The notes beneath the pieces are model-generated. The model did no database searches. It saw nothing but the letters and a program-made list of their open reading frames with translations, and had not been told where the DNA came from. 64,000 nt of DNA from Pleodorina starrii. Its lineage: Eukaryota > Chlorophyta > Chlorophyceae > Chlamydomonadales > Volvocaceae. Of the stretch, positions 59,813 through 64,000 are shown piece after piece. The position numbers and the translations under genes are program-made. Location: assembly GCA_030267565.1 (NCBI GenBank), contig BRXU01000046.1:496001-560000 (forward strand). The letters are read 5' to 3'. The stretch's first letter is position 1; every line of letters starts with the position of its first letter.

Positions 59813-62800
59813 ATGGCGGAGGCCTCTGCGTTATTTCTTCTCAACGATTACATAGAGAAGAACGAGTGGCATGACGCAGAAGCTAATCGCATCAGCGTCC
59901 TGGGCGTGGTCGGCGACGGAGCTCAGAATCGTCGGCAGGGCGCTGTCGACCCCGCGGGCCAGCGCCAGTATCCGCTGGGAGGAGGCGAGGCTTCCAATTC
60001 AATTGCCCGGGGCTATGGCGCGAACGGCGACCTGCGAACCGCACACGGGGTAGGAGCGTCCGCCTCGGCCTGCCAGCAGCTCCCAAAGGAGCCTGCTGAT
60101 GAGTCGCGGAACCGGGCATGCTCCCCACACGCCACTCGGTCGCAACTGCCATGCCAGCGTTGACCTCCCCGCCCCCTCCCCTCCCCATTTTTACCCTCCC
60201 TCCCGTTATATGCCCGCCGCACCCTCCCCCGGGGGCCCGTCTTTCTCCTCCCCCAGCCCCCGCTTTTACCGTCAGTCAACGCTCTCCGCTTTTCCTCCCT
60301 TACCACCCCTTGGCCCCCCAAACCCTCCCCTCCAACCTCCAAAAAACCTCCCGCCCGCGTCCCCACCCCCCGGCCCCCTCTGCAACACAGCTCCACCGCC
60401 GCCTTCCAACCACCCCCAAGTCCCGCGCAACCACCTGGCTCCAAAACCGTCAGCTCGGCCTCACAATCGAGCGCCCGGCGTCCCCAGCCACACCCGACGC
60501 CCCCTCGCCGGGGCTCACTTCCTGCTCGCCATCAACCGCCCTGCTGCCGGCATCCCACGCATCCACAGACTCCGGGTTCCTCACCCCACAGCAGCACCCC
60601 ACAGCAGCACTGCCGCTGTCGGGCTGGGGCGCCGCCGCAGAGCTGCCGGAGGGGCCTTCCCGCCACATCCGACAGCCCCACGCGACCCATGGGTCACACC
60701 TGGAGGCTTGCCTGGAGCCGGCGGGGACGAGCATCGCCACCGCCGCCTCCCTTCAGGACTTCCTCCTGCTCACCGCGCCGTCGGAGGTCTACCCGCCGCC
60801 GCCGCCTGGCGGCGGCGGTGACGGCGGCGGCGGCGCCGCCGCCGCCGGCCAGCTGCTGCCGTCCCCGGCGGCGGGAGCCTTGGGGCCGTCGCGGCTAGCC
60901 AGGGAGGCGTTTTGGCGCGGCCCGACGCCTGGCCTCCGCAGCCCGGCGGCGACGGCGGCGGGCGGACCCACGGGTCGGCGTCAGCTGCGGCGCTTCATGA
61001 CCCAAATGGATCGCTCGTCCATCACCGCCACCGCCGCCGCTGCAGCGGTGGCGGCGTCAGCGTCGGCGTCGGGACCTGGAACTGGAACCGGAACCAGGGC
61101 TTCCGGTCTAGCCGATGCGAATGGCGCAGCCGGGGAAGCAGGGTCAGCCGGCGAGGCCGCAGCGACGGCGGGCGCCGTACACTGCCACCGCCAGGCCTCC
61201 CGGGCCCTGCGGCCGGTCCTCAGCCTACCCGGTCCATCGTCGTTCCGAGCCAGCAGTCCAGCGGCAGCGGCGGCGGCGCCGCAACTCCCGCTGGGGCCGC
61301 CCTTGCATCCAATGCCGTCGTCGCACTCGTCGGCGTTGACGCCGGTGCCGTCGCTTCCGCCGCTGCAGCGGCAGCAGCAGCAGCGGTGGCGGTCAGTTGA
61401 GGAGGCGGGCCCTGGCGGCGGCGGCGGCGACACGACAGAGTCGCCGCTCGATCCGCGGCTGACTTTGGAAGCCGGTGACGTGAGGGTGTGGGGTAGTAGC
61501 TTGCGGCGGCGGCGGCAGCAGCAACAGCTGCTGGAGGCGGAGCGAGACGGCACTGACGCCGGCGCCGCCGTCGACGCTAACGCCGACGCCGACGCTGCAC
61601 AGCGCGCCGTGTCCGCGGCGGCCGCTGCGGCTGCCATCGCCGCGGCAACGACGGGACAGCTCGTTTACAAACTTGATGCGGGCAAGAAGGGGCGCGGCGG
61701 CGGCGGCAATGGGTGGTTTCGGGGCTGGGGCCGCGGCGCCGCCGGCGGGCGCTGGGAGGGGCGGCAGGTGCACAGGAGCCGTGCCTGGGTTTGTGTCGGC
61801 AACGACCCGCGGGTCGGTGGGTTTGCGCGGCTGCGCGCCCTGCTGAGCATTGATCTGTGGGCGGTGGTGGACAAGTGTCTGCCGCTGCTGATGCCGTCGC
61901 CGTGGAGGACAGGGTGGGTGGGTGTTGGTTGGTTGGTGGGTGGGTGGGTGGGTGGGTGCGGGTGAACGGGTGGGTGGGTAGGTAGGCTGCGTCTGTTCAC
62001 AATTGTAACGCGACGGCCGCGGGGGAAGGGCGACGTAGGGGGGAAGGGAAGGCGCACTGGGGGCAGGCGGATGGGGTGCTAAAAGTACGACACCCGCCAG
62101 CGCCACAACGGCGGCGGCGCTGTGCGCTTTCGGAGGGAGGGCCGGTAATAAAAGAGACGGGACCGCCGGCGGCGGCCCCTTTTCGCTTTTGGTAGGGTGG
62201 GCGGAGGTTGGCCGCATGCAGCGGCAGCCGCCAGCGGCGGCGGCGGTGGCGGCCTGTCAATGCCGTTAGCACCGCCGTCAACCCACTTAAATGTCGTACG
62301 ATGCCGTATTTTATGCCGTACACGTGTTTGCCGTACATCCACAGGTGGGACGCCCTGCTGCTGCTGTTGCTGATGTTCACAGCGGTGGTGGTTCCCCTGG
62401 AGGTCGGCTTTCAGGGCTTAATCACTCAGGCGCTGGATAAATCACACATCGCCATTCTCGTCGTGTTCTGGATCGACATTGTCGTACAGTTCAGGTACGG
62501 CATTGTACCGCAGGGGTTCCACGTTACGATGCAGGAGAGCACGGACGGCGGCGCGGGCGTGGGTGCGGCGGAAGGGGGAAGGCGGCGTGGCGCAGCCTTC
62601 CGCCCACCGCCACAGCCTCGCGCCGCCACGCGGCGCCGCGGCTCGCCGCCCTGGGGGTGCTTCCCATTGGCTTGCGCATGGGGGTACATGATCCGGCAGC
62701 CCCGCTCAAACCGCTCAAACACACCCCCACACACACACACATTAAAACACAATACGACAAATACGACAGGACATCAAAAAAGTATCGTTTTCCGCCTCCC

Positions 62801-63351
62801 CGGGCAGGACGGCCTACGTGAGCCCCTCGGGGGAGCTTGTACGGGACAGCCGCCAGATTGCCGTACACTACGGTCGTACATGGCTACCGCTGGACGTGCT
62901 CTCCTCCCTGCCCTGGGCGGAGCTGCTGCAGGTGAGCAGAGGATGTGTCCGGGGCTCTGGCCCTGACCCTGGACCTGGACCTGGGCCTGGCTCGGCGTGC
63001 GCCCCCGGTTGTATGTTCCGGTTGTATATCCCTTCCGTCTCCGCCGCCCCAACCCCCTTTCCTCCCTCCTCCTCCCTCCTCCTCCCACGCCCCCTCCCCC
63101 GTCTCCGGGTATCTTCGGTAAGTATTACTGGGTTCTGGGTCCCTTCGCTAACGCCGTCTCCGTCTCCGCTGCGGTATCATTTTTTACCCCCCGTCCTTGT
63201 CCCTCCGCTGCGGTCTCACTGCCCCCTTCCATCCCCTCCCCTTCCCTCCCCTCTCCTCCCCCCGGCAGCTCTTTCTCGCTCACGACGGGGATTTCCGAGT
63301 TGGAGTGGCTGTGGCTCTGGCGCGAATGCCCCGCGTGCTGCGGCTGCTGAG
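59813..63351 (+). CDS. Voltage-gated K+/cyclic-nucleotide-gated-like channel, 3' part beyond the window
   Basis: Five exons are predicted: 59813-60049, 60391-61913, 62345-62494, 62808-62931 and 63269-63351, ending phase 2 at a GAG|GTGGGG donor; the gene continues past 64000. Residues about 588-609 (WDALLLLLLMFTAVVVPLEV) are S1; 617-637 (IAILVVFWIDIVVQF) are S2; RTAYVSPSGELVRDSRQIAV and the following RTWLPLDVLSSLPW form the S2-S3 linker and S3; ALARMPRVLRLLR is S4 with Arg at every third position, as a voltage sensor needs. The RTAYV-GELV-D-R-IA-Y-RTW-LD-LSSLPW pattern is typical of EAG/HCN/CNG and plant Shaker channels. Pore and any cyclic-nucleotide domain lie outside. About 590 residues of mostly low-complexity N-terminus precede S1. 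The first exon and its start are tentative (phase-consistent donor GGG|GTAGGA). Confidence 0.83.
63131..63190 (+). repeat. Dispersed repeat R1, copy in an intron near its 3' end
   Basis: TTCGCTAACGCCGTCTCC, GTCTCCGCTGCGG, then a T-rich run and TACCCC, in sense orientation about 80 bp before the acceptor at 63268 of the channel gene. Confidence 0.75.
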
Positions 63352-64000
63352 GTGGGGTTCTTAAGGGGGGGCCGGGAGGAGGGGTGGGTGGGTAGAAAAA
63401 GACGAAACCGCAACGGAGGGAGGGACGTAGGCGTCTAGGCGACCCGAGAATCACCACCCGGCGATACGGGGGTGCGGCGGGGCGGGGCTGGGTGGATTAA
63501 GATGAAACCACGGCGCGGCGGGGGTGGGGTGGGGCGGGTTACGGGCCCGCAAGCAGGCCCGTAGATACTCAGTAAAATAAGTTAAGATAAGATAGCCATC
63601 CTGCCCCCAAGCACGGGCCCGCAGCAGCCTGGTGCTCCCCTCTCTTCGCTTCGCGGGATGCCACTCCGTGCGATGCCGTGCCTTGGTTGATCCTGTGCGG
63701 TGCTGTGCTGTGCTGTCGTATCAAATTGTATCGTGCTGCCGTGCCCGCTCACGCACGGGCGGGCTTTCCTTTCGAGGCTCTGCCCGACCCTGGCGACCCA
63801 CGGCTGCCGACGCAACGCCACCCACAACCGCGACAACCGCAACTCACCCCCCCCCGAGCCGCATCGCCTTCCCGCCCCCATTCGCCTGTTTACTCCGTAC
63901 CGCTCCACTTCGTCCTCTCATCACCGCCCCCCGGCCCTGGCCCCTGCCCCGGCCCCGCGCCGCTGCCCCTCCCCCCCATATCACTCCCTGACACCCCCCA
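63352..64000. other. Intron of the channel gene at the window edge
   Basis: After the donor at 63352 no further exon of the channel was recognised; the next exon should continue S4 and the pore. The stretch contains an R1-like antisense fragment near 63399 and ends with the TCACTCCCTGACA minisatellite core. Confidence 0.45.

Overview
This window is nuclear DNA of a green alga, most likely a volvocine (Chlamydomonas/Volvox group). The signs are very GC-rich sequence, dense small introns with GT(R)AG donors, long Ala/Gly/Pro/Gln-rich coding stretches, TGTAA poly(A)-type words after plus-strand genes, TTTTAGGG-like interstitial repeats, a flagellar central-pair gene (FAP174), a chloroplast photosystem II assembly factor (LPA2) and an OPR-RAP organelle RNA-binding gene. 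Species cannot be fixed from the sequence alone. Gene models below were built by hand from reading frames, splice sites and phase, so exon borders are predictions; start codons of three genes are not visible.

Layout, left to right: 1295-8700 (-) TMEM184/DUF300 membrane protein; 9579-11240 (+) small ankyrin protein; 13941-15621 (-) LPA2; 16124-21071 (+) DUF2064/TIGR04282 glycosyltransferase, with a tRNA-Thr on the opposite strand inside one intron; 21630-23159 (+) intronless NHL-repeat-like protein; 25534-29836 (-) a zinc-rich E3 ligase that joins an IBR domain to a MYCBP2-type RING-Cys-relay module; 32655-33168 (+) FAP174/MYCBP; 36059-42343 (-) XBAT-like ankyrin-RING E3; 43622-44192 decayed LINE 3' fragment; 45270-47670 (-) PPIL3-type cyclophilin; 48293-57761 (+) OPR-RAP protein carrying a 5'-truncated LINE, probably in its first intron, and one in-frame stop; 59813 to beyond the window edge (+) voltage-gated potassium/cyclic-nucleotide-gated-like channel (S1-S4 visible).

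The genes are mostly unrelated housekeeping or signalling genes. Four neighbouring pairs are head to head and could share promoters: TMEM184/ankyrin, LPA2/glycosyltransferase, relay-E3/FAP174 and cyclophilin/OPR-RAP.

The most notable items are the relay-type E3, in which both MYCBP2 relay cysteines and the nearby Glu/His positions are conserved but a polyglutamine run sits between them, and a dispersed repeat whose copies repeatedly form the 3' end of introns in the sense orientation.
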